Of a DNA stretch of 64,000 nucleotides, positions 1 to 37,032 are shown piece after piece (the stretch's first letter is position 1; each line of letters begins with the position of its first letter). The translations under genes and the position numbers were made by a program. The notes under the pieces are model-generated. The model was given only the letters and a program-made list of their open reading frames with translations. It was not told where the DNA came from and searched no databases. Source of the DNA: Phymorhynchus buccinoides (Eukaryota; Mollusca; Gastropoda; Neogastropoda; Raphitomidae); contig CM065712.1 in NCBI GenBank assembly GCA_017654935.2, positions 19,906,958-19,970,957 on the forward strand, given 5' to 3'.

Positions 1-120
1 GGTCATAAGTCGCGTTTTAGAGGAAGTCGTTTACATAGTAAAATGCATCCGTGCCAACAAATCCGGTCTCAAATGAGAGGTGGTCGCTTAACAGAGGGTC
101 GTAAAATAGGGGTTTGTCTG
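1..120 (+). mobile_element. End fragment of a TA-target MITE
   Basis: This stretch matches the right end (25680-25800) of the complete element at 25239-25800 almost base for base. It ends in GGGGTTTGTCTG followed by TA. The rest of the copy lies beyond the window edge. A third partial copy lies at 18247-18400 in the opposite orientation. Confidence 0.75.
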
Positions 121-817
121 TATAAGGCGAAATTAAACAAAAAATCTGAATTTAAACATACACAAGGCGCAACATATTTTAAGGACAAGGGGCATGCAAA
201 ATGATCGAACAAAAGCAACACATAGATCGAAAACATGAGGCTGACTCAAACAAGGGAGGTCGGTATTTTGCCTAGCTTTGTCAAAACAATCTTCAGAACG
301 ATAGAAATTACACTCACGATTGGCGAAGCCATCCAGATATACATGTCCGAGAGCTCAGAATAGTCGGAATTGAAAAACACGGAGTAGATATCTACAATGA
401 GTTTCGGCTCCAGTAGCCTATGTCCGCCATGATTGTTATTGTCTTTAGCTGTGAAAACCGAGGCTGCGACATTATATCCTGATTCAACACCTACACACAC
501 ACACCCTTCTCTGTGTGTATGTGTCGTCTGCTTCGGTGCCTTCATTCACGATTTCGGCCTGATCTGTCGATCTCAATACTTACGATATGAATGGAATTCA
601 CAACTTTGTTTGATCAGATTTCAGTCATACACTAGGCGCAACGCATTTTAAGGTGCAGGGGTCTCAGTTGAGGAAAAAGTACTGCCTTGTAGTCCCTAAA
701 CTACGGTACATTAACCTTTAGCACACTGCATTTTTGCTGACGTTCCGTACTCTGCCACTGCATTCTTTTTGAGGCGGTGGAAAAACGCTTACACCCAATT
801 TGTTGAACCGGTGTTTT
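121..817. other. No recognised feature
   Basis: AT-rich DNA with a short CA run near 487-505. Reading frames on both strands are short and show no recognisable domain. Confidence 0.5.
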
Positions 818-1108
818 TTAATCTTCGCCGTGCTTCCTGGGTCTATTGGACCCAGAGAGGTATAAAAGTTACTATATCTCTGGAACTATTAAAGCTACTG
901 TTATGAAATTTAAGGTATCTTTCAAGAACCTCATTGCCTTTCCTTCAGCCAAATTTCATGTGTTTATGTCAAAAGGCGAATGAGTAATTGATTACGTAAT
1001 TTTAACTACACAGTCCAGATGTCACGGGTCTATTAGACCCATACTAGATAAAGAGCCAAAGTGGTGTCTATCCCTTTTCCGACGGGGCGGGTCCAGTAGA
1101 CCCAGTTG
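818..1108 (+). mobile_element. Truncated TTAA-target repeat
   Basis: It begins at TTAA and shares the motif GCTTCCTGGGT, a palindromic GGGTCTA/TAGACCC core and overall layout with 21089-21563. Its right end is lost where the TG array starts. Homology is by eye and divergence is considerable. Confidence 0.5.
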
Positions 1109-1110
<2 letters not shown>

Positions 1111-1177
<67 letters not shown>

Positions 1178-2549
1178 TGTTTTCTTCAATTTAATGTCCT
1201 TTCACATAAATGATTTTAGACAATTGTGTGTGTGTGTGTGTGTGTGCGTGTGTGTCTGTGTGTGCGTGTGTGTGTGTGTTCTTCAATTTAATGTCCTTCA
1301 CCATGGATGATATTAGATATTGTGTGCGTGTGCGTGCGCGCGCGTGTGCCGTGCGTGCGCAGTGTGCGTGCGTGTGCGCTTGTTTGTGTGCGTGTGTGTG
1401 TGTGCTTAGTGTGTGTGTGCGTGTGTGTGTCTGTGTGTGGTGTATGTGTGTTCTTCAATTTAATGTATTGTCACATAAATGATTTTAGACAATTGTGCAT
1501 GTGTGTCTGTGTGTGTGTGGTGTGAGCGTGTGTGTGTGTGTATGTGTCTGTCTGTCTGTGTGTGTATCTGTGTGTGTGTGTTTCTGTGAGTGTGTATCTG
1601 TGTGTGTGTATGTGTGTTCTTCGATGCAATGTTCTTTCACATAAATGATATTAGACAATTCTGTGTGCGAGTGTGTGTGTGTGCGTGCGTGTGTGTGCGT
1701 GCGTGTGTGTGTGTGTGTGTGCGTGTGCGTGTGTGTGTGTGTCTGTATGTGCGTATGTGTGTGTGTCTGTATGTGCGTGTGTGTGTGTGTCTGTATGTGC
1801 GTGCGTGTGTGTGTCTGTATGTGCGTGCGTGTGTGTGTCTGTATGTGTGCGGTGTGTGTGTGTCTGTATGTGCGTGTGTGTGTGTGCATGTGCGTGTGTG
1901 TGTACGTGTCTGTATCAGGCATGAAAGTGGATGGAAGATCAAAAAGAGGAAAAAATTTCGTCCGAGAAACACTTCCACCCGGATTTTCACCTCACGTCGG
2001 TAAGTTTTGTTGAGGGGGGGGGGGTGGAACGTTCCTCCAAATTTTAAAAACCACCTGCCTCAAGTCACATATTTCATTCAGCGGGGAGGGGGTCCGAAAC
2101 ATTTCGTCGGCTCAATTACCCTCCACACACACATTTTGAACTAACATCGAGGCTTTTCGTGAGCGAGAGATACTCATCTTCGCCTTCCTTCGCGCAACTT
2201 TGAAGCGAGTGAACTAAAGTGACTTCCGGTTAACCGGTTTGAGAATCGCCAAATACAGACTTGTACATATACGAATAAGGCAAGATCGGTCATTCATTTA
2301 AGCGGAATTTTTTTTTTTTCCACGGAAGTTTTCAAACATTTACGCGGATTTTCAGCGAAAAGCGGAACTCTTTCATGCCTGCTGTATGTGCGTATGTGTG
2401 TGTGTCTGTATGTGCGTGTGTCTGTATGTGTGTGCGCGTGCGTGTGTGTGTCTGTATGTGCGTGTGTGTGTGTGTCTGTATGTGCGCGTGCGTGTGTGTG
2501 TGTGTGTATGTGCGTGCGTGTGTGTGTCGTATGTGCGTGTGTGTCTGTA

Positions 2550-2586
<37 letters not shown>

Positions 2587-2772
2587 TGTATGTTGCGTGT
2601 GTGTCTGTATGTGCGTGTGTGTCTGTATGTGCGTGCGTGTGTGTGTGTGTGTATTTGCGTGCGTGTGTGTGTCTGTTATGTGTGTGTATGTATGTGTGTA
2701 TGTATGTGCATGCGTGTGTGTGTGTGTATGTATGTGCGTGCGTGTGTGTGTCTGTATGTGCGTGTGTGTGTG

Positions 2773-2833
<61 letters not shown>

Positions 2834-2869
2834 TGTGGTATATGTGTGTGTGTGTGTGCGTGTGCGTGC

Positions 2870-2904
<35 letters not shown>

Positions 2905-3035
2905 TGTATGTGCGTGTGTGTGTGCGTGTGCATGTGCGTGTGCGTGCGTGTGTGTGTGTGTGTGTGTGTCTGTATGTGCGTGTGTGTGTGTGTGTTCTTC
3001 AATTTAATGTCCTTTCACATGAATGATATTAGACA

Positions 3036-3071
<36 letters not shown>

Positions 3072-3145
3072 TGCGTGTGCGTGTGCCATGTGCGTGTGTG
3101 TGTGTTCTTCAATTTAATGTCCTTTCACATGAATGATATTAGACA

Positions 3146-3186
<41 letters not shown>

Positions 3187-3304
3187 TTTTTGTGTGTGTG
3201 TGTGTGCATGTGCGTGCATGCGTGCGTGGTGTGTGTGTGTGCATGTGCGTGTGTGTGTGTGTTGTTCTTCAATTTAATGTCCTTTCACATGAATGATATA
3301 GACA

Positions 3305-3349
<45 letters not shown>

Positions 3350-3797
3350 ATGTGCGTGCATGCGTGGCGTGTGTGTGCATGCATGCGTGCATGTGTTGTT
3401 GTGTTTATTTGCATGTGTGTCTGTGTGTCTATGTTCTCCAATTTAATGTCTTTTCACATAAATGATTTTAGACAATTCTGTGAGTGTGTGTGTGTGTCTG
3501 TGCGTGCGTGTGTTTGCTTAGTGTGTGTGTGTGTGTTGTGTTGTTTGCGTGTGTGTGTCGTGTGTGTGTGTGTCTCTGTGTGTGTGTGTCTGTGTGTGTG
3601 TTCTTCAATTTAATGTCTTTTCACATAAATGATTTTAGACAATTCTGTGAGTGTGTGTGTGTGTCTGTGCGTGCGTGTGTGTTGCTTAGTGTGTGTGTGT
3701 GTGTTGTGTGTTTGCGTGTGTGTGTCGTGTGTGTGTGTGTCTCTGTATGTGTGTTCTTCAATTTAATGTCTTTTCACATAAATGATTTTAGACAATT

Positions 3798-3872
<75 letters not shown>

Positions 3873-3909
3873 CTTCAATTTAATGTCCTTTCACATGAAT
3901 GATATTAGA
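1111..3909 (+). repeat. (TG)n higher-order array with conserved islands
   Basis: Long TG/TGTGCG tracts are broken by about eleven copies of a 40-odd-bp island beginning CTTCAATTTAATGT and ending TTAGACAATT (near 1193, 1278, 1451, 1618, 2996, 3104, 3266, 3432, 3601, 3752 and 3870). The islands are nearly identical while TG length varies, so the unit is island plus TG tract. Cys/Val-rich reading frames here are translation of the repeat. A unique insert interrupts it at 1921-2374. Confidence 0.92.
1921..2374. other. Non-repetitive insert within the TG array
   Basis: About 450 bp of ordinary-complexity DNA with a G-run near 2017. A possible donor-like GGTAAGT occurs near 1999, but no exon can be supported. 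Confidence 0.4.
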
Positions 3910-4370
3910 CATACACACACACAGTAAAGAAACTTATGACTTATGACACACACACTCAACACAACACACAGTCAAAGTCAAAGTCATACACCACCACAAA
4001 CTAGAAACAGCCACTCTTGGTTTACACACACCCATTCTGTGCTGAGAATCAGTGTTGTTCTTAAAAAAAAGAATGCGTTATTCTAAGAAAAAAACTTGCT
4101 TTCAGCTTGCAGTTAAAAAACCGGTTCACAGCAACTCAAACCGGTTTTTTGAACCGCGAAAGATTAGCACCAGGTTTTCGAACCGCGAAAGTTTAGCACC
4201 GGTTTTTCGGTTCAAACCATTGTTTTTTTTCCCTTCCTCTATTAAAGACCCCAAGCACTGATAAATATACTTTAAAGACCCACTAAACTGTTATTCTTCA
4301 CGCTCAGGACTTGTATTCATTACATCTGCAAGTTCCGTACGGAAACCCGTACACTTATATAAGAAATTTG
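3910..4370. other. AT-rich spacer with short internal repeats
   Basis: Contains three variants of a short motif, GAACCGCGAAAG or GGTTCAAACC, between about 4130 and 4220. No gene is seen. Confidence 0.4.
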
Positions 4371-5158
4371 GGGGGGGAGGGGGGTCTTTTGTATAAATAG
4401 TTCCCCCACCTTCTGGAAGTTCTGTGCTTGTAACTTCCTCTCATCTGTCACTCTCTTTGACTCTGCCTTTTCCCTTTGCTTACTGTCATCTACTATCTTT
4501 CTGCCTAACCTGGTCCATTCTCCTGCCTTTTTTCACGAAACACGTTCAAAAAGATTTCCTCCAGCCAAAGTCGGACTTGCTGGGCCTAACTACAGTGGAA
4601 TCCGTTTAATTGGCCATCGGATAATCGGCCAAAGCCGCTTAATCGGCCAATTTCCTCTGGAACGGAATTTTTCTTCTTAAGCATGTGTTATTTTGTTCGT
4701 TTTTACGGCCAAAGCTGAAATCTTCAATTTCGCTTTATTGGCCACTTTTTCTCTCTAATTTTTCCTCTTTACCCCTTTTTGAGAGGGAGAACAACAGAGG
4801 CAGACAAACTGACAACACGCTTTTGACGTTTACATGGTTGAGTGTGAAGTTGGAAGGTGAGCTGTTGTCAATTGAAAGACCCTGCATGGCGTTAAAATCA
4901 CTCAAGAAAACAAAATCATTGTCTTTTACTCGTGCTTCTGTCAAGTTGTAGGATTAATAAACACACACACATCACAAAAAGGGAAAGAATTTGAATTTGA
5001 ACTGCAACATTTAATTTTGACGTCATTGCTTTTGACTTGCATAATTGCGTCATACAGTATCTCGATGTTCGTTTTATCGGCCGATTCGCTTTATCGGCCA
5101 TATTTTTCCTGGTCCCAAAAGTTGCCGATTAAGCGGATTACACTGTATTTCTTAGGCA
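4371..5158 (+). repeat. Dispersed retroposon-like family, copy 1, split by a MITE
   Basis: Relatives occur at 24071-24350 (reverse), 28481-28735, 46760-47065 (reverse) and 59056-59330, with a fragment at 12300-12465 (reverse). They share a G/C-run head, TTCTGTGCTTGTAACTTCC, CTCTTTGACTCTGCC and CTGGGCCTAAC. The copy at 12.3 kb ends in a (GAA)n tail, which suggests non-LTR retroposition. Here the sequence is interrupted at 4593-5145. Confidence 0.7.
4593..5145. mobile_element. 553-bp TIR element, TA target
   Basis: The ends are inverted repeats: CAGTGGAATCCG at the left and CGGATTACACTG at the right, followed inward by repeated AATCGGCC motifs. TA flanks both sides. The uninterrupted target is seen in the related copies at 28.65 and 59.3 kb. 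No transposase is visible, so it is non-autonomous. TA targets and CAGTG ends fit a Tc1/mariner-like group, but the superfamily is inferred. Confidence 0.85.
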
Positions 5159-5199
5159 CATAATGTAACAACTGCAGTAAATATCGCGCTTACTGTACT

Positions 5200-5330
5200 G
5201 GTGCCATCAGTAAAATTGTTCTTGACCTCTGACCTGATCACCGTGGCCTTGAGCCTCATGATGGTGGCCTTGACCCGGTGCGAGTTTATCTGGATGAGTT
5301 TGCCTCCCACCATCCTCCTTCTCTTCATCA
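5200..5330 (-). pseudogene. Decayed copy of the 3' half of STAT exon 9
   Basis: Minus-strand translation gives VGGKLIQ, then VKATIM and IRSE, which parallels VGGKLIIP and VKATII in the intact exon at 5706-5840, with a small internal duplication. The donor-like CAGGTCAGAG is retained. Divergence and the duplication argue against a working exon. It could instead be a highly diverged alternative exon. Confidence 0.55.
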
Positions 5331-5395
5331 TCATCATTTTCATCACCACCATTAACCTTTGTAATCACCATGACCCCTTTGCACTATGACCTCTG

Positions 5396-5667
5396 CATGG
5401 GTGCAACTGCACAAAATTAAAAAAACATGAAAGGACGGGGTCCAGGGGTAATGTCCCCCTGCAGCTGAAGCAAAAATTGATTTATGAAGGTATTTTAGTT
5501 TGCTTTTTCCACAATTTGTACAAATGCTCATTTTTAAAGTGTTTGAAAAATACAGTAGACACACAAAGATCTTGTTTGACAAATTTAAAAAAAAAAGGAA
5601 CTTCCTTTTCTGGCAAAATTCAAAAAACAGGAAATCCTTGTATATACCAGGAAAAGTTGCACCCATG
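5396..5667 (+). mobile_element. 272-bp MITE, ends CATGGGTGCAACT, 5-bp TSD
   Basis: Perfect 13-bp terminal inverted repeats CATGGGTGCAACT and AGTTGCACCCATG are flanked by the direct repeat CTCTG on both sides. Relatives lie at 27098-27902, 59382-59826 and 19342-20060, each interrupted by another element. Ends and a 5-bp duplication suggest a hAT-like group. Confidence 0.85.
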
Positions 5668-5705
5668 CTCTGACCTGATGACCCCATTGCACTACGACCT
5701 CTGAC

Positions 5706-31287
<25,582 letters not shown>

Positions 31288-31326
31288 GACTGGAATGTTC
31301 ACTGGAAGCACGGCTATGGGCACCGT

Positions 31327-31575
31327 CTGCATCAAAAGGTTTGTCACAATTACAACCTGGGCACCGTCCGCATCAAAATGTTTGTCACATATAATATGTC
31401 TGGTATGACAAATGCAGGCACAGCTATGGCCATTGTCTGCATCCAAATGTTTGTCACAATTACATGGGCACCGTCTGCATCAAAATGCTTGTCACATATA
31501 ATATGTCTGGTATGACAAATGCAGGCACAGCTATGGGTACCGTCTGCATCAATCTGTTTGTCACAATAAATCACT
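31327..31575 (-). repeat. Tandem copies of the first-exon acceptor
   Basis: At least four more copies of TTTGATGCAG|ACGGTGCCC or close variants (near 31361, 31429, 31464 and 31535). Most are followed by GCATTTGTCATACC-type spacer sequence. Units alternate in length rather than having one period. Confidence 0.88.
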
Positions 31576-31616
31576 CTTATTCAATTAATTTAAAAAACAA
31601 ATCAAGGTAAGTTTTC

Positions 31617-32255
31617 TGGTAGAAGTCCTGGAGATGACGGAACAGCTCAGCATGCTACACTAACTGATCCCATCTCCCAATGACTTCCCGTAGTATGTTC
31701 ACAGCAGGTACAGCTCAGTGATGCACCGAGGATCAAAACGTGCTACACTAACTGATCCCATCTCCCAATGACTTCCTGTAGTATGTTCAACAGGTACAGC
31801 TCAGCGTGCTACATAACTGATCCCATCTCCCAATGACTTCCTGTAGTATGTTCACAGCAGGTACAGCTCAGCGTGCTACACTAACTGATCCCTGCCCAAT
31901 GACTTCGTAGTATGTTCACAGCAGGTACAGCTCAGCGTGCTACACTAACTGATCCCATCTCCCAATGACTTCCTGTAGTATGTTCACAGCAGGTACAGCT
32001 CAGCGTGCTATACAATACACTAACTGATCCCATGTTGACTTCCTGTAGTATGTTCACAGCAGGTACAATACACTAACTGATCCCATCGCCCAATGACTTC
32101 CCTGTAGTATGTTCACAGCAGGTGTCCTAACTGATCCCATGACTTCCCGTAGTATGTTCACAGCAGGTACAGCTCAGCGTGCTACATAACTGATCCCACA
32201 ATGACTTCCCGTAGTATGTTCACAGCAGGTACAGCTCAGTGATGCACCGAGGATC
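31617..32255 (-). repeat. Decayed array of first-exon copies
   Basis: The first unit aligns with the first exon: GGTAGAAGTCCTGGAG against GGTAGAACTCCTGGAG, then CAGCTCAG and CTAACTGATCCCA, down to TATGTTCAC near the start codon. Later units of about 65-95 bp lose the exon's 3' part and repeat GACTTCCTGTAGTATGTTCA. Stops and deletions rule out coding use. Confidence 0.75.
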
Positions 32256-32840
32256 AAAACGTGAAAGGACAAACTGTCCTAATACAACAGAAATCATAAG
32301 GACAATGTCCCCTCTTGCAGATATCAGCTGACCAGTGTTAATACAATTAAATCAGACGTTTGTCCTGACAGGGGAGAACACAATAGGACATTTTCAATGT
32401 CAACACTTTCAACACAACCCCTCTAGCTGCTCCGTGTGCCCTCAGGACACTGTCGTCATGGAGTAGAAATCCCTTCAGCCCAGTTCAGGGCTCACGATTT
32501 TGACCATTTTCAATAAATTCTCTTTAAAAAAACCATGTAGATTGCACTTGCAGTGACTTTATTTTTGTATTGCGGTTTAGATTTATCTTTAATCTTTCAA
32601 ATGATATAAAATTTGAAAACCAATTCCGTCATTTTGCGTTTTAAAAACCGAATGAGTTGAAAGCAGCCACTACCACTGTCGATCACAGGGGCATTTTACC
32701 TGATGCGAACATACTATAGTGGCGTGTCGGTAACGGTAAACTCAGGCGTTGCTAGTATTCTAGCAGCGTGTTGCGAAAAAGTGAATAGGTCAATGTTCTA
32801 TGACCATGGCCTCAGGATATCATTGCAGCTTAAGGCCGAA
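32256..32840. other. Upstream of the STAT first exon, nothing recognised
   Basis: Ordinary AT-rich DNA. A promoter or untranslated first exon could be here, but no core element or splice pair can be supported. Confidence 0.4.
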
Positions 32841-33425
32841 AGGCCTTGGCAAATTCCATGATTATCATGTCTGTCTGTTGTCCGGCTTCCAGATTCTCTG
32901 TCAGCTCCTCCATTACTCGCATTAGTTCAATGAGCTGAGTCGCAGCTGCGTTTGGATCTGAAGCCATGCTGCTGAGGGGTCAGGATGTTATTCTGCTCCA
33001 GGTGTTTCATCATGGAGCTGACCATGACGTGCTCCATGTCGTATGAAAAAAGGTAGCACGTTAAAAGTAGCTCGCTACTATGAGAGTGTGTATTTGCGAC
33101 AACCACAAATTTCACTCTTTCTTTACTTTAACCATTTACCTAACCCTAACCCTAGAAAAAAGTGAAATTTGTGGTTCATGCTCAATGTCGCAAAATGCCG
33201 CAAATACACTCTCATACTCATAGTCATAGGTAGCGAGCTACTTTTTTTAACGAGCTACCTTTTTTCATGCGACACTCCAGGATCTTGCAGGCAATGCATG
33301 TCAGGGAGACTGGCCTGTAATTGGCAGGGTCATAGTGCTCTCCCTTCTTGTAAATCGGAGAGACTAGGGGCATCCTTCCAGTCTGATGGAACTTGACCGC
33401 TGCTGATGGAGGACTGGAAGATGGT
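32841..33425 (-). pseudogene. LINE reverse transcriptase fragment split by a MITE
   Basis: The minus strand encodes GQVPSDWKDA, then ANYRPVSLTCIACKILE, then (after the MITE) HVMVSSMMKHLEQNNILTP, QHGFRSKRSC and EFAKAF. This is the fingers/palm start of a jockey/CR1-like reverse transcriptase. The catalytic FADD region is missing. Confidence 0.8.
33037..33274. mobile_element. 238-bp MITE, 5-bp TSD CTCCA
   Basis: Ends TGTCGTATGAAAAAAGGTAG and CTACCTTTTTTCATGCGACA are inverted repeats. CTCCA is duplicated at 33032-33036 and 33275-33279. Removing one copy restores continuous LINE coding. The centre has CCTAACCCTAACCC. Confidence 0.9.
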
Positions 33426-33626
33426 ACTTTTTTTATGCTTTCTTTAATTCTCTTTTTCTCTTCCCCCTTCGAGCTTCGCTCTATCTTTCTTTCGTTCTCT
33501 CTCTCTCTCTCTCTTAGGGTGGAAGTAGGATGATATGATGTGAGTTATCGGACTCCTCTCTCTCTCTCTTATGGTGGAAGTAGGATAATATGATGTGAGT
33601 TATCGGACTCCTCTCTCTCTCTCTTA

Positions 33627-34490
33627 CAGATATGAAGTCATGCAGTGCGGGGACTAGGAGAAACTCATCAGCAGACGCAAGTCTACTCAAGAGCAGCCTT
33701 TGTATTTTGTCCCCATCGAAGACTCGTTTGAAATCATCAGACGTGCGCACTTGGCAACAGGTCATGGTGGCATGGATCGCGTGTACAAAGAACTTACGAC
33801 AAAATATGCAACTATCACTACCTATGCTATTGAAACATACCAAAGTCTGTGTTCTGAGTGCCAGAAAGAGGAAAAGACCAGTGGCGACTGGCATAGTTGT
33901 GAAGCCCATCCTTTCATCCGAGTTCAACTCTCGTGGTCAGGTTGATCTGATCGACATGCAAAGCATGGCTTGTAACAACCACAAGTGGATACTTGTTTAT
34001 CAAGACCACCTCACAAAGTTCTGCATTCTCAAGAGCATCACCTCCAAACGTGCTGCTGAAGTGGCCTTTCATCTCACAGACATCTTCCTTCTGTTTGGTG
34101 CACCATCCATTTTACAGTCTGATAATGGATCAGAATTTACATCATCCGTTATAACAGAACTAAGCAATTACTAATTAGGGAGACCGCTGAATTCCAGCAT
34201 GGTAAGACTGGTTCTTCTGAAATTGCACAAACTTGATTCCAACGGTCCAATCGACAGTGTACTGTGTTGTTGTCTGAAACTAGTGAAAGCCATGCTGACA
34301 ACATGTCTTTGATGTCACCATTGGCCCGCTCCACTGACCCCTGACTCTGTGGATGATGGGGATTTCCGTGAACAAGATGAAGAGCTGGCCAAAGCTCCTT
34401 TGAAGCTTTGTTTGGCATTCCTCCCCGAGTCGGACTCTCAGTCTCAAGCTCCTCCCTGCCTGACGAGGTGATATGCCGCCTACAGAGGAA
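33627..34490 (+). pseudogene. Integrase-core (rve) pseudogene with an internal inversion
   Basis: The plus strand encodes an HHCC-type zinc-binding region (HLATGHGG and CSEC) and, after a frameshift near 33.88 kb, an integrase core with VDLIDMQS and SDNGSEF. The expected third catalytic segment (GSVERANGD) is on the minus strand at about 34.3 kb, within an inverted block at about 34170-34405. The plus strand then resumes with FGIPPRVG. An in-frame stop lies near 33654. The family resembles KRBA2-like or gypsy/Ginger-type integrase proteins common in molluscs. It is not functional as it stands. Confidence 0.8.
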
Positions 34491-34900
34491 GATCTGCATC
34501 AGCTGAACACAGCAACTCAACCATCTCCTGTGACATTGTCTCAACGGTTGGCATCGTCTCAACCATCGGCGGCATTTCAACCATCAGCATCCCCTCAACA
34601 ATCGGCGGCATCTCAACCGTTGGCATCATCTCAACCGTCAGCATCGTCTCAAACTGATCAGCATCGCCTGAACCATCAGCATCAACTCCTCCCTGCCTGA
34701 CGAGGTGATATGCCGCCTACAAACAGAGGAAGATCTGCATCAGCTGAACACAGCAACTCAACCATCTCCTGGCTGTGACATCGCCTCAACAGTTACTAGT
34801 TAGTATCGTCTCAACCATCGACATCGTCTCATGCATCAGTTCGTGCATCGTCTGAACCATCGGCGGTATACCATCACCATCACCATCCCCTCAATCATCG
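34455..34900 (+). repeat. Degenerate CATCGTCTCAACC repeats with a block duplication
   Basis: Short units of about 15 bp (TCTCAACCATCGGC and variants) make a Ser/Gln/Pro-rich frame. The block GCCTGACGAGGTGATATGCC through CAACTCAACCATCTCCTG occurs twice (about 34455 and 34690). Confidence 0.75.
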
Positions 34901-37032
34901 GTTCATATCTTGAATCTTCTAGTTTTTTCAAAACATCTTACCTGTTTTACTTTACTGCGTACAAATCCCAAACACAAGTGACAAGCAGACACACAAAAAC
35001 ACTCAATTCGAGGCTGGTAGATTGAGGCCTCCTTTACGCGACGAAAATATACTTCTTTTATTGGAAACAAAACAGTGGTCATTTATATCGACAAGCAGAC
35101 AATCTACCGAGGAATGCCAGTCAACTCGGCCTTTTACCAGGTCGGCCTCATGCCAACTCGGCCTCGGGTGCAAGTCAACTCGGCCTCAAGCCCTGGTCAT
35201 TTCGTCCCCGGGTTCACTTGTCTACTAGGAAAAACGTGCACATGGCTCTATCCGAGTCAATGATAATTATTAGCGATAATATTTGGTTAATGTGATGTTG
35301 AAATGGCATTTCATACCGTTTTGAATGGAGTCATTTGCACCCTCAAACAATAACACACAAATAGACAAACACACACACACACACACATAAACAAAACACC
35401 CAGACACAAACACACATTATGCTCTCTCTCTCTCTCTAGTGTTGACGGGGGATGCTATATCAGTATATGCAAGTACTACTTGAAGTAGAAACGTCAAATA
35501 AGTGACGGTAGAGAGAAAGAAAGAAAGGTAAACAAGATGACAACGCCATATAAACGTGGTTCCTCTTACCAGCAACACCCATACATAAACGTTAAAAAAA
35601 ACCACCCAGATAATTATGTCGAGGACTAGTTCGTCGGAAACGAGGACAGAGAGCTTATATATAGAGAGGGGGAACTTAACTCTTTTCCCTATTAGAGAAG
35701 TGAGGCCAACCGCCCTGCATGGTTATCTTTCCCTGCAGGTATGAACCTGTAAGTAAGGAGGGCAACTCAAGTGTTCAAATTTCAATGTGAAACAGCCTCA
35801 AAGAGTTGTCTTTTCATGAGTCATGACAGATCTGTAATTAGATCTACATCAACGTGATCAAGTGGGTAATGATCACATTTCTTCCCGCCAAGAACGATAA
35901 TTTGTAGCAGAAAAGAACATAGCCCATTGTTTTTTTAGTCATCATATTATTGTTCTTGACGGGGGAAATTACCAAAAGAACAAGGATTCGCCCTGAAGAG
36001 AAGAAGATTTCCTCGTTTGAGTTTCAACATGATATCGTATGTGTATGTCAGATGTCGAGATGTGCACACATAAGCAGTTGATCTAAGACTGTTCGTCAAT
36101 GTTTTATAGGCTTCTATGCTCGATTTCCAGCTTCTTTACCTTTTTTTTAATCTTGCTTAAATAGAAAGAGGGCTCTCCAACCACCCAAGTTTGAACATGT
36201 GGTTGGAACAGTCGCTTCGATTCAGAATCAAATTTCGATGGGGGCCGCCATTGTTCGTACCTGTACGGAAAGATAACTCTTTAGGGTCGTCATCACCCTA
36301 CCTTCAAGTTGGCTATATCCCCTAAACTATCTCTGACGAGGATGATTTGGGCGGAAACGAGGCCGATTTGACTCATAGGCGAGGCCGAAACGACCAAAAA
36401 AAGCGGGGCCGAAATGACACGAGGCCGATCTGACCGGTCACCAACAACCCTACCGAGAACCACAGACAACTCTTCAAACTTTCCGAGAAAGCTTGAGAAA
36501 CAAATGTATCCCTTATTTTCATTTGTCAGTATAAATAGTTTTACAGGATTATTCCATCTTTTATCCAATAGAAATAGCGTTTAGACACAGTTGAGCTGTA
36601 TGGAATTTCTACTATTTCCGGTTCAGTAGAGTGGCGAATCATTGATTTTAATGTAAAGCAAGTTAAAGCTCAGCTCTTTCTCTCAGACTGCCCAATAATT
36701 AAAGATTATGAAGCCAGGATCTAATGTTGATGCTGCATTTTTATTCCATGTAAGACAATTAGATTTTTATGAATCTAACGGGGGGGGGCAACTGTTTGCG
36801 TTTCTTCTGACGAGTTCGGCAGAGTTATCTTTCATCAATGATTTGTTAGCGTTGACATTCAACGGTGACGTCTGCTAAATTAAAAGGTTTTGTAACAAGT
36901 AAAAACATTATTAACGGTAAGTTAATGTTTTTGGTGTTGTAGTTATGTTGGAGTTGTTCTAATTAGTAATTGACATCATGAACCAACAATTAATGTGTTG
37001 TCCAAATATCCTTGACATCGGTACTATATCTA
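34901..37032. other. No supported gene
   Basis: A cluster of TCGGCCTC motifs at 35100-35190 and the opposite GAGGCCGA motifs at 36355-36440 might be the ends of one decayed element, but no clean termini were found. CA and CT runs occur near 35365 and 35421. Confidence 0.35.

Noticed and set aside
1921..2010. First exon of an unknown gene with a GGTAAGT donor
   Set aside because: No homology, no acceptor partner and adjoining repeats; a donor-like sequence alone is not enough.
1116..3927. Many Cys/Val- and Thr/His-rich open frames
   Set aside because: They are translations of TG/CA repeats in several frames and on both strands, with no conserved start or domain.
5152..5352. Tenth STAT exon
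   Set aside because: Partial match to the following STAT segment is too short, and the region is better explained as a decayed copy of exon 9's 3' half.
34901..36450. One large element ended by TCGGCCTC and GAGGCCGA clusters
   Set aside because: The motifs are inverted but neither end nor a target duplication could be defined.
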